Positions 16,007-24,664 are shown, numbered from the stretch's first letter. The stretch is DNA of 64,000 nucleotides from Parvibaculum sp040882025 (GCF_040882025.1 NZ_JBBECC010000169.1:1-64000), one strand, 5' to 3'. Notes: generated by a model from the sequence alone, not told the origin. Translations and numbers: made by a program.

Positions 16007-17639
16007 CGTCCGGCCCGCGCGGTGCGCCGCCCATGGGGCGGTCGATCATCATCGGCGCTTCGATGAGCGCCGGCCAGATCGGATCGGATTGTTCGCCGTC
16101 GATTTCGACAAGCGCGGCCATCATTTCGGCCCGTTTTTCGGGTTCAGCTTCGGAGAGATCGTTCTTCTCGGTCGGATCCGTCGCGAGGTTGAAGAGCCAG
16201 GTCTTTTCGGGCCGTTCCGACACTTGCAGTTTCCAGCCATCCTTCAGCACGGCCTTGTAGTGGCCCGAGCGCCAGAAGAGCGGCCGGACCGGCCGCGGCG
16301 CCTCGCCAAGCGCGAGCCCGACCAGATCGACGCCGTCGACAATGCGGTCGGTGCGCCGGCTCGCGCCGGCCGCGGCCGCCGCCGTGGCGAAGATGTCGAC
16401 ATGGGCGACCGGGCCGTCATAGGTGCTGCCGGCCGGGATGCGCGCCGGCCATTGCATGAAATAGGGCACATGGATGCCGCCCTCGAAGAAGGTGATCTTC
16501 CAGCCGCGATAGGGCGTGTTGAGGTCGGGCAGGCCGACATAATTGGCGCCGCCATTGTCGCTGGTGAAGATCACGATGGTGTTTTCTTCGAGTCCGTTCT
16601 CGCGCAGGGCTTCCATGACTTTTGCAACGCCGCGATCGAGCGCGACGATCATCGCGGCATAGACGCGCTCGGTGTAGTTTTCGATATGGGCGAGCGCATC
16701 GTAGTCCGATTTCAGCGCCTGAAGCGGCGTGTGCGGCGCGTTATAGGCAAGATACATGAAGAAGGGGCGGTTGCGGTTGGCATGGATCGCCTTGACCGCC
16801 TCGTCGGTCAGATAGTCGGTCATGTATTGCGAGGGTTCGAAACGCGGCGAGCCGTTGAACTCGACGGCAAAAGGAAGATTGGCCCAGAGGAACTGGTCGA
16901 TCGGGTCGAAATCCTGCTTCGAGTTGACGACATTCGGGTCGTTGACGGGCAGGAAGAGTGAAGCGCCGCGCATGAAACCCAGCGCCTCGTCGAAACCGCG
17001 CTTTTCGGGGCGCGAAGTCTCGGTGCCGCCGATATGCCACTTGCCGAGCATCAGCGTGCGATAGCCGGCCGATTGCAGCATTTCGGCGATGGTGATTTCG
17101 TCGGCGGGCAGCGTCATCGCATCGGGCTCGGGCACCAGCGGCTCGCGGTCCTCGAAATAGACGACGCCGGCATCGCGGTTGAAGCGGGCGATGTTCTTCG
17201 CGAAGGCCTTGGGGGCGGGCGTGAACTCGAAGCCGAAGCGGGTGGCGAAGCGGCCGGTCATGATGGCGGCGCGCGAGGGTGCGCAGGTGGCGTTGCCGGC
17301 ATAGCCGTTGGTGAAGGTGACACCGTTGCTTGCGATGGCATCGATATGCGGCGTCGGCACGGTGCCGCCGCCAAGTCCGCCGCCGCCGAAGCTCAGATCG
17401 TTGAAACCGAGATCGTCGACCAGAATGACGACGATGTTGGGCGCACGCTCCAACGGGGCTTGCGCGGGTTCGGCCGGGCCTGCCTGCCAGACGATCTCGA
17501 CATTGGGACCGATCGGACTGCGCCACGCATCGATGAGGCCGGGGATGTAAATCCAGTAGCGCGTGAAGAGCACGCCCGCGACGATCACGACGACCGCCAG
17601 AGCGGCCAGAAGGCCGATGCAGCGCTTTCCGATTTTCAT
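15981..17639 (-). CDS. Cys-type arylsulfatase-like sulfatase, membrane-anchored
   Basis: 552 residues with one N-terminal membrane helix (about 8-27) and a periplasmic sulfatase domain. The formylglycine signature C119-A-P-S-R123 is intact and lies in CAPSRAAIMTGR. Metal ligands DD (75-76), the late TSDNGG motif, and GKWHIGG support an active family S1 sulfatase. It would remove sulfate from an organic sulfate ester after activation by the overlapping FGE gene. The upstream region has the palindrome TTAATG-TTGTC-CATTAA. Two sulfotransferase-like genes lie about 3 kb away, so sulfate groups may be both added and removed by this locus, but the substrate is unknown. Confidence 0.92.
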   Translation of the reverse strand: MKIGKRCIGLLAALAVVVIVAGVLFTRYWIYIPGLIDAWRSPIGPNVEIVWQAGPAEPAQAPLERAPNIVVILVDDLGFNDLSFGGGGLGGGTVPTPHIDAIASNGVTFTNGYAGNATCAPSRAAIMTGRFATRFGFEFTPAPKAFAKNIARFNRDAGVVYFEDREPLVPEPDAMTLPADEITIAEMLQSAGYRTLMLGKWHIGGTETSRPEKRGFDEALGFMRGASLFLPVNDPNVVNSKQDFDPIDQFLWANLPFAVEFNGSPRFEPSQYMTDYLTDEAVKAIHANRNRPFFMYLAYNAPHTPLQALKSDYDALAHIENYTERVYAAMIVALDRGVAKVMEALRENGLEENTIVIFTSDNGGANYVGLPDLNTPYRGWKITFFEGGIHVPYFMQWPARIPAGSTYDGPVAHVDIFATAAAAAGASRRTDRIVDGVDLVGLALGEAPRPVRPLFWRSGHYKAVLKDGWKLQVSERPEKTWLFNLATDPTEKNDLSEAEPEKRAEMMAALVEIDGEQSDPIWPALIEAPMMIDRPMGGAPRGPDDEYVYWAN

Positions 17640-17677
17640 GCCGGTTCCCCTCCGCGCCGGTTTCTGTCCGGGGCGTT

Positions 17678-17694
17678 TTAATGTTGTCCATTAA
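17678..17694. promoter_or_regulatory. Inverted repeat TTAATG-N5-CATTAA upstream of the sulfatase operon
   Basis: Perfect 6-bp arms with a 5-bp spacer in an AT-rich island of an otherwise GC-rich 128-bp intergenic region, about 40 bp upstream of the sulfatase ATG. Position and shape fit a TetR- or MarR-type operator overlapping the promoter. No adjacent regulator is obvious. Confidence 0.45.
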
Positions 17695-17767
17695 TATAGC
17701 GCCGGCAAGCCGCCATGGCAAGCGGCCCCTGACGGGCCCGCCGCAAGCATTCCAGCCGGACAAGGGG

Positions 17768-18658
17768 TCAGTCGGCCATCTTGACGGTGAAGGGCGCCGG
17801 GGCGCTAGCCGCGGGCCGGCGCGGCTTTGCGGCGAAAGGGCGCGGTTCCGCCTCCTCGTCCAGGAAATCGCGAATGAGGGGGATAACCTCACTGGCGCGC
17901 GAGACCAGAAAGAGGTGGCCGCCCGAGACAATTTCGAGGCGGGCGCCGGGGATGAGCTGGGCCAGAAAACGGCCGTTGATCAGCGGGACGATCTGGTCGT
18001 TGTCGCCGGCGAGAACCAGCGTCGGCTGCTTGATGAAGGGCAGGAAGGGAACGCTGGTCCAGCCGATGCCGGCCAGCAACTGGTAGAAATAACCGCGGAT
18101 CGTCGGTGCGCGCAGGCGGCTCGAATGATCCGGCGCCCCGGCCGTGTCGTCGCCATAGAGCATCTCGAAATGCTTCATCAGATAGGCCGGGTCCATGTAA
18201 CGGCGCGGATGGGCGAGCTTCATCAGCGCTTTCGGATTTCCCGGCACCATCAACGAGCCGGCCGATGTCGCGCAGAGAATGAGACGGTGGACACGGGCGC
18301 CATACTGGAAGGCGAATTGCTGCGCCATCGCGCCACCCCAGGAGACGCCCATCACATCGACTTCGCCGTAGCCGAGCTCATCGAGAATGGCGGCTGCCAT
18401 GCGCGCCAGGGTCCAGGGACGATAGGGAATGCCGGCCGCCGCCGAACCGCCGATGCCAGGCGCATCGAAGGCGATGATGTCGCGATCAGTCAGCGCTTCG
18501 GCGAGCGGTGCTATCAATTCGATATTGGCGCCGATGCCATTGAAGAAAAGAAGCGGACGGCCGGATGGCTTGCCTTTTCCCTCGCCGTGCCAGACCGCGG
18601 TGCGGAGTATGTTCGAACCCGCTCTGACGTCGCGGAAACGGGGCTGTCTTTCTGGCAT
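17768..18658 (-). CDS. phaZ: Intracellular medium-chain-length PHA depolymerase (alpha/beta hydrolase)
   Basis: 296 residues, closely following the Pseudomonas PhaZ pattern: FNGIGAN oxyanion region near residue 40, AFDAPGIGGS, the lipase box GVSWGGA with nucleophile Ser106, PTLVLAGDND with the acid, and GGHLFL with the His. The segment SWGGAMAQQFA and the MVPGNPKAL stretch are shared with mcl-PHA depolymerases rather than 3-oxoadipate enol-lactonases. It degrades stored polyester to hydroxyacids. The ATG at 18658 is preferred, with GGAG 5 bp upstream; a GTG lies just before it. It follows phaC on the same strand after an 87-bp gap containing an inverted repeat, so separate regulation is possible. 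Confidence 0.88.
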   Translation of the reverse strand: MPERQPRFRDVRAGSNILRTAVWHGEGKGKPSGRPLLFFNGIGANIELIAPLAEALTDRDIIAFDAPGIGGSAAAGIPYRPWTLARMAAAILDELGYGEVDVMGVSWGGAMAQQFAFQYGARVHRLILCATSAGSLMVPGNPKALMKLAHPRRYMDPAYLMKHFEMLYGDDTAGAPDHSSRLRAPTIRGYFYQLLAGIGWTSVPFLPFIKQPTLVLAGDNDQIVPLINGRFLAQLIPGARLEIVSGGHLFLVSRASEVIPLIRDFLDEEAEPRPFAAKPRRPAASAPAPFTVKMAD

Positions 18659-18720
18659 CACGGCTCCGGCTGGAGGGCTCGCGCCCGCTGCCCGCTTCAG
18701 ACGGGCGACTCAACAATGAG

Positions 18721-18747
18721 CGTTCAGTCTAATACAAACTATGAACG
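18721..18747. promoter_or_regulatory. Inverted repeat CGTTCA-N15-TGAACG between phaC and phaZ
   Basis: Perfect 6-bp arms separated by an AT-rich 15-bp spacer, starting 2 bp past the phaC stop and about 60 bp upstream of phaZ. The AT-rich core is unusual here and fits a promoter/operator for phaZ. Weak as evidence on its own, since the arms are short. Confidence 0.35.
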
Positions 18748-18748
18748 T

Positions 18749-20440
18749 CTAACCCAATACATATGTACCCGGCGCCGCTTCCATAGACTTGTATTTGCGA
18801 TTCCCCAGCTTTTTCGGCGCGGGAATCGTCTCGCCCGAGCGCTCGCCGAGCCATGTCGCCCAACGTTCCCACCAGGATCCCTGCACTTCCGACGCGCCCG
18901 CCGCCCATTCGTCGGCGGTGTCGGGCAATTTATCGTTAACGAAGTATTTCGCCTTCGGATTGCCGGGCGGATTGAGGATCGACTGGATGTGGCCGCTGTT
19001 CGACAGCACGAACTCCCTCTTGCCGCCCAGCATTTTCGTCGTGCGGTAGCAGGCCTTCCAGGGCGTGATGTGGTCGGTAACGCCGCCGACGATGAAGGCG
19101 TCGATGTCGACCTTTCCGATGTCGATCGGGTATCCGAGAATTTCCTCCCTGCCCGGATTGGCGAAGGGCTGCGTTTCGTAGAGCGAGAGATAGTCCGAGT
19201 GCAGACCGGCGGTGAGATTGGTCGAGTCGTTGTTCCAGAAAAGCACGTCGAAGGCCGGCGGCTTCTGGCCATGGAGATAATTGTTGACGACGTAGTTCCA
19301 GATCAGATCGTTGGGCCGCAGCCAGGCGAAGACGCGAGAAAGATCGGAGCCCGCCAGCACCCCCTTTTTCGCCGAGCGTTTTCGCGCCATCTCGATGCCG
19401 CGTTTCGTGATCAGCACGCCGACATCGCTATCCTCCATGCGCGGATCGAGAACGCAGACCCAGAAGGTGACCGAGTTGACGCGCTTGTCGCCTTTCGCCG
19501 CGAGATAACTCAAAAGCGTCGCCGTGGTGATGCCGCCAGAGCAACCGCCCGAGATGTTGAGTTTCTCGCTGTCGGTGATCGAGCAGACGACACCGATCAC
19601 ATCGACCAGCGCCGAGACATAGTCAGCGAGGCCCCAATCGCGATGCTCCGGACCCGGATTGCGCCAGCTCACGACGAAGACCTGATAACCCTGCCGCACC
19701 AGATATTGCGACATGCTCTTTTCGGGCGTCAGGTCGAGCACGTAGTATTTGTTGATCTGTGGCGGCACGAAGAGCAACGGCATCGCATGCACCGTCTCCG
19801 TCTTCGGCGTGTATTGCAGCAGTTCCAGCATTTCGGTGCGATAGACGACCGCGCCTTCGGTCGTGGCGAGATTGCCGCCGACCTTGAAGGGCGCCTTGTC
19901 GACCTGGGAAGGCATGCCGTGATTGTTGCGCAGATCGTCAATCGCGTTGCGGAAGCCCTGTACCAGCGAGCTACCGCCGGTATCGAGTGCAAGCTTGACG
20001 GCGGACGGGTTGCCGACCAGCGTGTTCGTGGGTGCGACGGCGTCGATCATGATGTCGGCGACCAGCATGGCGCGGCCATGTTCGATCGGATCGAGGTCGA
20101 GCGAGCGGATGAAGCCATGGACTTCCGTCTGGAAGGCGAGCCAGCCCTGCATCATGCGGCGATAGACCGGGCTTTTCTGCCAGGCCGGATCGACGAAGCG
20201 GCGATCCTTCGGCTGGGGCGCGAACTTGTCCTCGCCGCTCACAATGTCGACCACATTGCGGCCAAACGAGCCGATATGCTGCATGACGGTGAAAGGCTGG
20301 CGGGCCGCGCCACCCAGGATCGAACCGATGGCCGAGAGCACATCCTCGCGGCTTATGCCGACAATCGGGCTCAGGACATTCGGCGTCTCGGCCGCTTCCT
20401 CGCCGATACCCGCACCAATATCCTCGCGACGCTTGGACAT
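18749..20440 (-). CDS. phaC: Poly(3-hydroxyalkanoate) synthase (class II-like)
   Basis: 563 residues, the size of class I/II PhaC. The active-site box reads G298-G-C300-S-G, with Cys300 as nucleophile. The catalytic Asp lies in GGVTDHITPW and the His in SNSGHIQSIL. The N-terminal region has the PhaC_N pattern ending in PLLFVPPQINKYYVLDL. The enzyme polymerises hydroxyacyl-CoA on storage granules. The class II flavour, together with an mcl-type phaZ next to it, suggests medium-chain-length polyester. The start is the ATG at 20440 with GGAGGGCGC just upstream; a longer frame to 20713 lacks family similarity. A near-palindrome TTGCGCATGCACAA about 80 bp upstream may be a PhaR-type site. Confidence 0.9.
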   Translation of the reverse strand: MSKRREDIGAGIGEEAAETPNVLSPIVGISREDVLSAIGSILGGAARQPFTVMQHIGSFGRNVVDIVSGEDKFAPQPKDRRFVDPAWQKSPVYRRMMQGWLAFQTEVHGFIRSLDLDPIEHGRAMLVADIMIDAVAPTNTLVGNPSAVKLALDTGGSSLVQGFRNAIDDLRNNHGMPSQVDKAPFKVGGNLATTEGAVVYRTEMLELLQYTPKTETVHAMPLLFVPPQINKYYVLDLTPEKSMSQYLVRQGYQVFVVSWRNPGPEHRDWGLADYVSALVDVIGVVCSITDSEKLNISGGCSGGITTATLLSYLAAKGDKRVNSVTFWVCVLDPRMEDSDVGVLITKRGIEMARKRSAKKGVLAGSDLSRVFAWLRPNDLIWNYVVNNYLHGQKPPAFDVLFWNNDSTNLTAGLHSDYLSLYETQPFANPGREEILGYPIDIGKVDIDAFIVGGVTDHITPWKACYRTTKMLGGKREFVLSNSGHIQSILNPPGNPKAKYFVNDKLPDTADEWAAGASEVQGSWWERWATWLGERSGETIPAPKKLGNRKYKSMEAAPGTYVLG

Positions 20441-20519
20441 GCGCCCTCCTCCCCATATGGCGTTTCCGACCTGTCCGCCTTCCCTCCCCGGAAGACCACT
20501 TGCTAGACAGGCATTCTCG

Positions 20520-20533
20520 TTGCGCATGCACAA
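20520..20533. promoter_or_regulatory. TGC/GCA-rich near-palindrome upstream of phaC
   Basis: TTGCGCATGCACAA is a 14-bp near-palindrome with one mismatched pair class, 80 bp upstream of the phaC start. PhaR/PhbF repressors of PHA genes in alpha- and betaproteobacteria bind TGC...GCA-rich palindromes, so this is a reasonable candidate operator. No phaR gene is in the window. Confidence 0.4.
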
Positions 20534-20690
20534 CAGAGATATATGATGCGCCGCCGAAAGGGGCGCGGCAAGGGCTTCATAACCGCCATCCATTGCCCAA
20601 ACTGGTGGATTTCGTATTCTCCCAGCACCAGCAGGGGAATGCAGCGCAGCAGCAGCCAGGCGGCAACCGGAGACACGGCAGGGACGCGGC

Positions 20691-21713
20691 GTGAGCGAAC
20701 GACGAAAAATCATTCTTCATATCGGTGCCGGGAAAACCGGCAGCACCGCCATACAAAATTTTCTCAGCCTCAATGCCGATGCCCTACGTGAGGAGGGCAT
20801 CGTCATTCCCGACGGCGATCTCAATCTCACCGGCAAAATCCACGGAAATCACGTTCCCGCAATGCAAAGACTGCTTGCAAAGCCGGGTAGCGGCCGGCGA
20901 GAGCTCGAAGCCGCAATCCGCGATATTCACGAAAAAACAAATGGCGCCACGATATTGATCAGCGCCGAGAATCTCGTCGCGCAAGCGGCTGCTCCCTCGT
21001 TGTTCGAGGGGCTGGCGAAAGACCATGACATCGAGGTGATCCTCTACATCCGGCGACAGGACGACTTTCTTCTCTCAGGCTGGCAGCAATGGCATGCCAA
21101 GGTGCGGGACGATTTCTGGGCGTGGCTCATCGCGGTCGTCGGCTCAACTGCCGATTGGCGAGCATATTTAATCCGCTGGGAAAAGGTCATTCCACGCGAC
21201 AAGATTAAGGTCAGGCTCTTCGATCGCAAAAAGATGGAAGGCGGCGACGTGGTCTCGGACTTTTTCTCTCTGCTCGGCCTGTCCGCGCCGTTCGATTCAT
21301 TCGTCTATCCCGATACGGTGATCAATCCGAGCTTTGCCGATTCCATCACTGAACTTGTCAAAGGCAACAAGACCATTTTTAGAGATGCCCACGACAACCG
21401 ATTTCAGAATTTCGTGCATTACCTAACGGGAGACCGGTTCGTCAAGGACAGCAAAGAATCCAAGCTAACCGCCGCCCAGCGCCGGGCGATCGTCACGCGA
21501 TACGCCGCCTCCAACCGCTGGGTGCAAGAAAACTATTTCAGAGACAAAGCAGGAGATCTTTTCGCGCCCATCAAGGACAGCGACTATTTCTACCCCGACT
21601 CCAAAACGATGAGGCGACGACAACTGGAATTCGTCGTTACCATCCTCTTCAGATATTACCGTTTCGCATTGTCGCGGCGCAAAGACAGCGGGATCGGGAA
21701 AAGCCCGGAGTAA
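20691..21713 (+). CDS. Sulfotransferase-like protein (PAPS-dependent fold), copy 1
   Basis: 340 residues beginning at GTG. The N-terminal HIGAGKTGSTAIQNFL is a sulfotransferase P-loop that binds the 5'-phosphate of PAPS, and LYIRRQDDFLLSGWQQW near residue 118 fits the 3'-phosphate-binding strand-helix with Arg and Ser. Overall it resembles bacterial carbohydrate or lipid sulfotransferases, and no signal peptide is seen. GC content and codon use look lower than in flanking genes, suggesting horizontal acquisition. A second gene of the same fold follows after 128 bp, and a sulfatase/FGE operon lies 3 kb away. Acceptor unknown; such proteins are also found in exopolysaccharide and O-antigen clusters. 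Confidence 0.72.
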   Translation: MSERRKIILHIGAGKTGSTAIQNFLSLNADALREEGIVIPDGDLNLTGKIHGNHVPAMQRLLAKPGSGRRELEAAIRDIHEKTNGATILISAENLVAQAAAPSLFEGLAKDHDIEVILYIRRQDDFLLSGWQQWHAKVRDDFWAWLIAVVGSTADWRAYLIRWEKVIPRDKIKVRLFDRKKMEGGDVVSDFFSLLGLSAPFDSFVYPDTVINPSFADSITELVKGNKTIFRDAHDNRFQNFVHYLTGDRFVKDSKESKLTAAQRRAIVTRYAASNRWVQENYFRDKAGDLFAPIKDSDYFYPDSKTMRRRQLEFVVTILFRYYRFALSRRKDSGIGKSPE

Positions 21714-21841
21714 GAAAATTCCGACGGTCATCTGCCCAACGGGCTCGTTCCACGTGCCACCTACTTTTAGGATGCGCATTACTCTGAAACGCACCGCCAC
21801 AATGGTGTTCGGTGCAAACTGCTAAAGCCCAGAGACAAAAG

Positions 21842-22897
21842 ATGCACCAAAAGCTGATTATTCATGTCGGTCCGCACAAGACGGGCACAACGTCGCTGCA
21901 ACATTTCCTCTTCAAGAATCATCTTGCACTTCTGAAACTCGGCATCGTATATCCGGTCGCTCATCTGGGTGAGCAGCGCGCACATCATCGTTTCGCTCAG
22001 GCCAACCGGGGAAGGATCGACCAGAAGGAACGTCGCGTATTATCCCGTGAAGAGGAACTCGTTCCCCTTCTCGATGAAATCCGGGCGTCGAACGCCGACA
22101 CGGCAATCCTCTCGAGCGAAGCCTTTTTTGCCACGAGCAAGCCGGACATCGAGATTCTGCACGAGAGTCTTCGGGCATTCTCCCCTGTCGTCGTGTTCTA
22201 TGCACGGCAACAGGACGATGGATATGTATCAAGCTATGCTCAATGCTCGAAGAGCCCGATCCATCGCTATGCAAGCCCGATCGAGACTCATCTCGACGAT
22301 CCCGTGCGCATGAATACCGATTTGAATATCTACGGACACGCTTCGAACTGGGCGAAAGTCTTCGGAAAGGAGAATGTCGCAGCACGGCTCTACGACAGAA
22401 AAATCAGCGTGCCGGAAGATTTTCTACGCTTTCTCGACGAACGCCGTGGCGCAGGTCCGGTACTTGCTTCGGCAATGAAACGGTTTTCCTTGACGGAGGC
22501 TCTCAACAACAGCCCGTCGCTCGAAGCAACGGAAATAACACGATTGTTCAAGTCGCAATGCCTCGATCCTGAAAGACGGCGCGCCGTTTTCAATCTTATG
22601 AACAGACATTTCAGCGATGGAAGACCGGTTGCCAGGCTTCTTTCGACGTCCGATCGCCGCGCCATCCTCGAGTTTTTCCGGAGCTCGAACGAAAAACTGT
22701 TTCGCGAATTCTTTTCCTCCGAAAACCGGTTCGCGCCGGAACTTCTTCTGCAGGGACCGGAGACGGCACGCGAGGCGCTGACGATCGAAGACATGACAAA
22801 AGCCATCGCCTATCTGGTCGACCTGCAATCCGTCGTGAACCCCGGGCCGCTGCGCCGTGTCGTCAACCTGGCGGCACGATTCCTCCGGCCCGCATAG
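21842..22897 (+). CDS. Sulfotransferase-like protein, copy 2
   Basis: 351 residues from the ATG at 21842 (an upstream GTG at 21812 is possible). It opens with IIHVGPHKTGTTSLQHFL, a clear PAPS 5'-phosphate P-loop, and has VVFYARQQDDGYVSSYAQ near residue 120 for the 3'-phosphate site. The two neighbouring genes share the order P-loop, acidic strand, RQ/DD-containing strand and a basic C-terminus, so they are probably distant paralogues. Lower GC than surroundings. It converges on the DUF1330 gene with 8 bp between stops. Acceptor and pathway unknown. Confidence 0.72.
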   Translation: MHQKLIIHVGPHKTGTTSLQHFLFKNHLALLKLGIVYPVAHLGEQRAHHRFAQANRGRIDQKERRVLSREEELVPLLDEIRASNADTAILSSEAFFATSKPDIEILHESLRAFSPVVVFYARQQDDGYVSSYAQCSKSPIHRYASPIETHLDDPVRMNTDLNIYGHASNWAKVFGKENVAARLYDRKISVPEDFLRFLDERRGAGPVLASAMKRFSLTEALNNSPSLEATEITRLFKSQCLDPERRRAVFNLMNRHFSDGRPVARLLSTSDRRAILEFFRSSNEKLFREFFSSENRFAPELLLQGPETAREALTIEDMTKAIAYLVDLQSVVNPGPLRRVVNLAARFLRPA

Positions 22898-22905
22898 CGG
22901 GCCGC

Positions 22906-23322
22906 TCAGCCGCGACGCGCGCCGATGTCGAGCTGACCGGCGAGACCGGCTTCCCGATGAACTTCGATTGCCTTGTATTCGGGCGATTCGATCATCTGCC
23001 GGAAGGCGGCGCGGGAAGGATATTCGATCAGCGCCACCCTGTCCCACAACTCCTCGACCTCGCCAACCAATATGCCGTCGACCTTGCCGAACCAGACGAA
23101 TTTGCCGCCGAGACTGGCGATCAGCTTCGCCACTTCGAGGCCGTAGCGCATATAGGCTTCCTCACCTGACAGGTGGGCGTCATTTCCATCGGGATAGACG
23201 GCATGGGGACGAAACTTCAGCAGGTTAAGCAACGCGACCGAACCATCGTCGGCTGTGCCGGCGGCGGCAAAGAACGCTTCGACCTGCGCGGCCGGCGGCC
23301 GCAAGCCGTTCTGTACCTTCAT
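22906..23322 (-). CDS. DUF1330-family small protein
   Basis: 138 residues from the ATG at 23322. It has the dimeric alpha/beta-barrel pattern of DUF1330: LLNLLKFRPHA, GEEAYMRYGLEVAKLI, and a C-terminal VALIEYPSRAAFRQMIESPEYKAI. These are small ferredoxin-like-fold proteins of unknown function, often next to oxidoreductases. It is divergent from the DUF2855 gene across a 218-bp region with two perfect palindromes, and may share regulation with it. Confidence 0.8.
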   Translation of the reverse strand: MKVQNGLRPPAAQVEAFFAAAGTADDGSVALLNLLKFRPHAVYPDGNDAHLSGEEAYMRYGLEVAKLIASLGGKFVWFGKVDGILVGEVEELWDRVALIEYPSRAAFRQMIESPEYKAIEVHREAGLAGQLDIGARRG

Positions 23323-23374
23323 TTGTCTTTTCCCACTCATTCCTGACCGATGCATTGACCGCGGTAACTCGCCA

Positions 23375-23407
23375 CCATATATTGGCATTATAGTTGCCAA
23401 TATATGG
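23375..23407. promoter_or_regulatory. Perfect 13-bp inverted repeat, AT-rich operator candidate
   Basis: CCATATATTGGCA and TGCCAATATATGG form perfect arms around a 7-bp spacer. The repeat lies about 50 bp upstream of the DUF1330 gene and 135 bp before the DUF2855 gene, in their common divergent region. Such length and symmetry are rare by chance and point to an operator, or a stem in a transcript. Confidence 0.7.
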
Positions 23408-23410
23408 CCT

Positions 23411-23440
23411 GTCCATGCGGTAGCGCGCCACCGCATGGAC
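23411..23440. promoter_or_regulatory. Perfect 11-bp inverted repeat, GC-rich, adjacent to the first
   Basis: GTCCATGCGGT and ACCGCATGGAC are perfect arms with an 8-bp spacer, only 3 bp after the AT-rich palindrome. It may be a second operator or a transcript hairpin before the DUF2855 gene. The TetR gene at 25690-26289 is the nearest possible regulator. Confidence 0.6.
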
Positions 23441-23540
23441 GATCCTGCACAGGCGAATGTGCGCGAACAGCGCTGGAAGCGGCTCGGCGCAGATGACATC
23501 ATGCGCGGCATCGCCAAGCCCGACGCCGAAAGGACAGAAG

Positions 23541-24635
23541 ATGACCGCCACCACGCAGGATTTCATCGTCAACCGCGCCGACCTTGCCCAGACCAGATGG
23601 GTCAACGGCCCCGCACCAAGGGACGTCGCGCTCGACGAGGGGCAGGTGCTGGTTGAGGTCGAGAAGTTTGCCTTTACCGCCAACAACATCACCTATGCGG
23701 TGGCGGGCGACATGCTGAACTACTGGTCGTTCTTTCCGGCGGAGGCTGGCTGGGGCAAGATTCCGGTTTGGGGTTACGCGACGGTGGTGCGTTCGCGATC
23801 GACCGAGATTCCCGAGGGTGAACGGCTCTACGGCTATTTTCCCATGTCGTCGCATCTCGTCATGCAGCCGGAAAATGTGACGTCAGGATCCTTCCTCGAT
23901 CTCTACAAACAACGGCGCGAGCTGCATCCGGTCTACAATACCTATACGCGGCTGAAATCGGACAAAACGGCACCGCCGGCGCTCGACGACCTGCAGCCGA
24001 TACTGCGACCGCTCTATACGACATCGTTTCTGATCGACGACTGGCTGGCCGACAACAATTTTTTCGGCGCCAAGCAGGCATTGCTGCTGAGTGCTTCGTC
24101 AAAGACGGGATTCGGACTCGCCTTCGGGCTTGCGCAAAGGCGGCCGAAAGGACCGGAAGTCGTCGGCCTGACATCAGCAGGGAACCTCGCATTCGTCGAG
24201 AGCCTCGGCTGCTATGACCGCGCGCTGACCTACGACAAGATCGCGACGCTTGACGCAAGTGTGCCGACGCTTGTGGTCGATTTTGCCGGCAATGGCGAAG
24301 TGTTGGCGGCCGTCCACCGGCATTTTGGCGACAATCTCGTCGAGAGCACGCAGGTGGGACTGTCGCATTGGGATGCACCGCGCGTGTCCGGAACGCTGCC
24401 TGGCGCCAAGCCGCATCTCTTCTTCGCGCCCGACCAGGCACGCAAGCGGATGGAGGAATGGGGTAAAGCCGGTTTCGACACGAAGCTGGGCGAACGCTGG
24501 CGCGCCTTCGCCGGCAAGGCCTCAACGTGGGTCAAGCTCGAACGCGGCAAAGGGCCGGAGGCGATCAGCAAAGTCTATTCCGAAACACTGGCCGGAAAAA
24601 TCGACCCGGCAGCCGGAAACATTCTCTCGCTCTGA
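23541..24635 (+). CDS. DUF2855 family protein
   Basis: 364 residues from an ATG with AAGGACAG upstream. It matches the DUF2855 pattern, a family distantly like MDR oxidoreductases but without a clear glycine-rich cofactor motif: an N-terminal VEVEKFAFTANNITYAV, a W-rich IPVWGYATV, LLLSASSKTGFGLAF in place of the dinucleotide fold, and DFAGNGEVLAAVH. Genes of this family often sit with DUF1330 and short-chain enzymes. It is 29 bp from the GST gene, so the two form an operon. Catalytic role unproven. Confidence 0.8.
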   Translation: MTATTQDFIVNRADLAQTRWVNGPAPRDVALDEGQVLVEVEKFAFTANNITYAVAGDMLNYWSFFPAEAGWGKIPVWGYATVVRSRSTEIPEGERLYGYFPMSSHLVMQPENVTSGSFLDLYKQRRELHPVYNTYTRLKSDKTAPPALDDLQPILRPLYTTSFLIDDWLADNNFFGAKQALLLSASSKTGFGLAFGLAQRRPKGPEVVGLTSAGNLAFVESLGCYDRALTYDKIATLDASVPTLVVDFAGNGEVLAAVHRHFGDNLVESTQVGLSHWDAPRVSGTLPGAKPHLFFAPDQARKRMEEWGKAGFDTKLGERWRAFAGKASTWVKLERGKGPEAISKVYSETLAGKIDPAAGNILSL

Positions 24636-24664
24636 CCAGAAACGAACAGGGACAGGAAACGAAA

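Noticed and set aside
17681..20506. A 941-codon plus-strand frame opposite phaZ and phaC.
   Set aside because: High GC makes antisense frames open. Its translation is rich in His, Arg and Asp without domains, and both real genes are firmly identified on the other strand.
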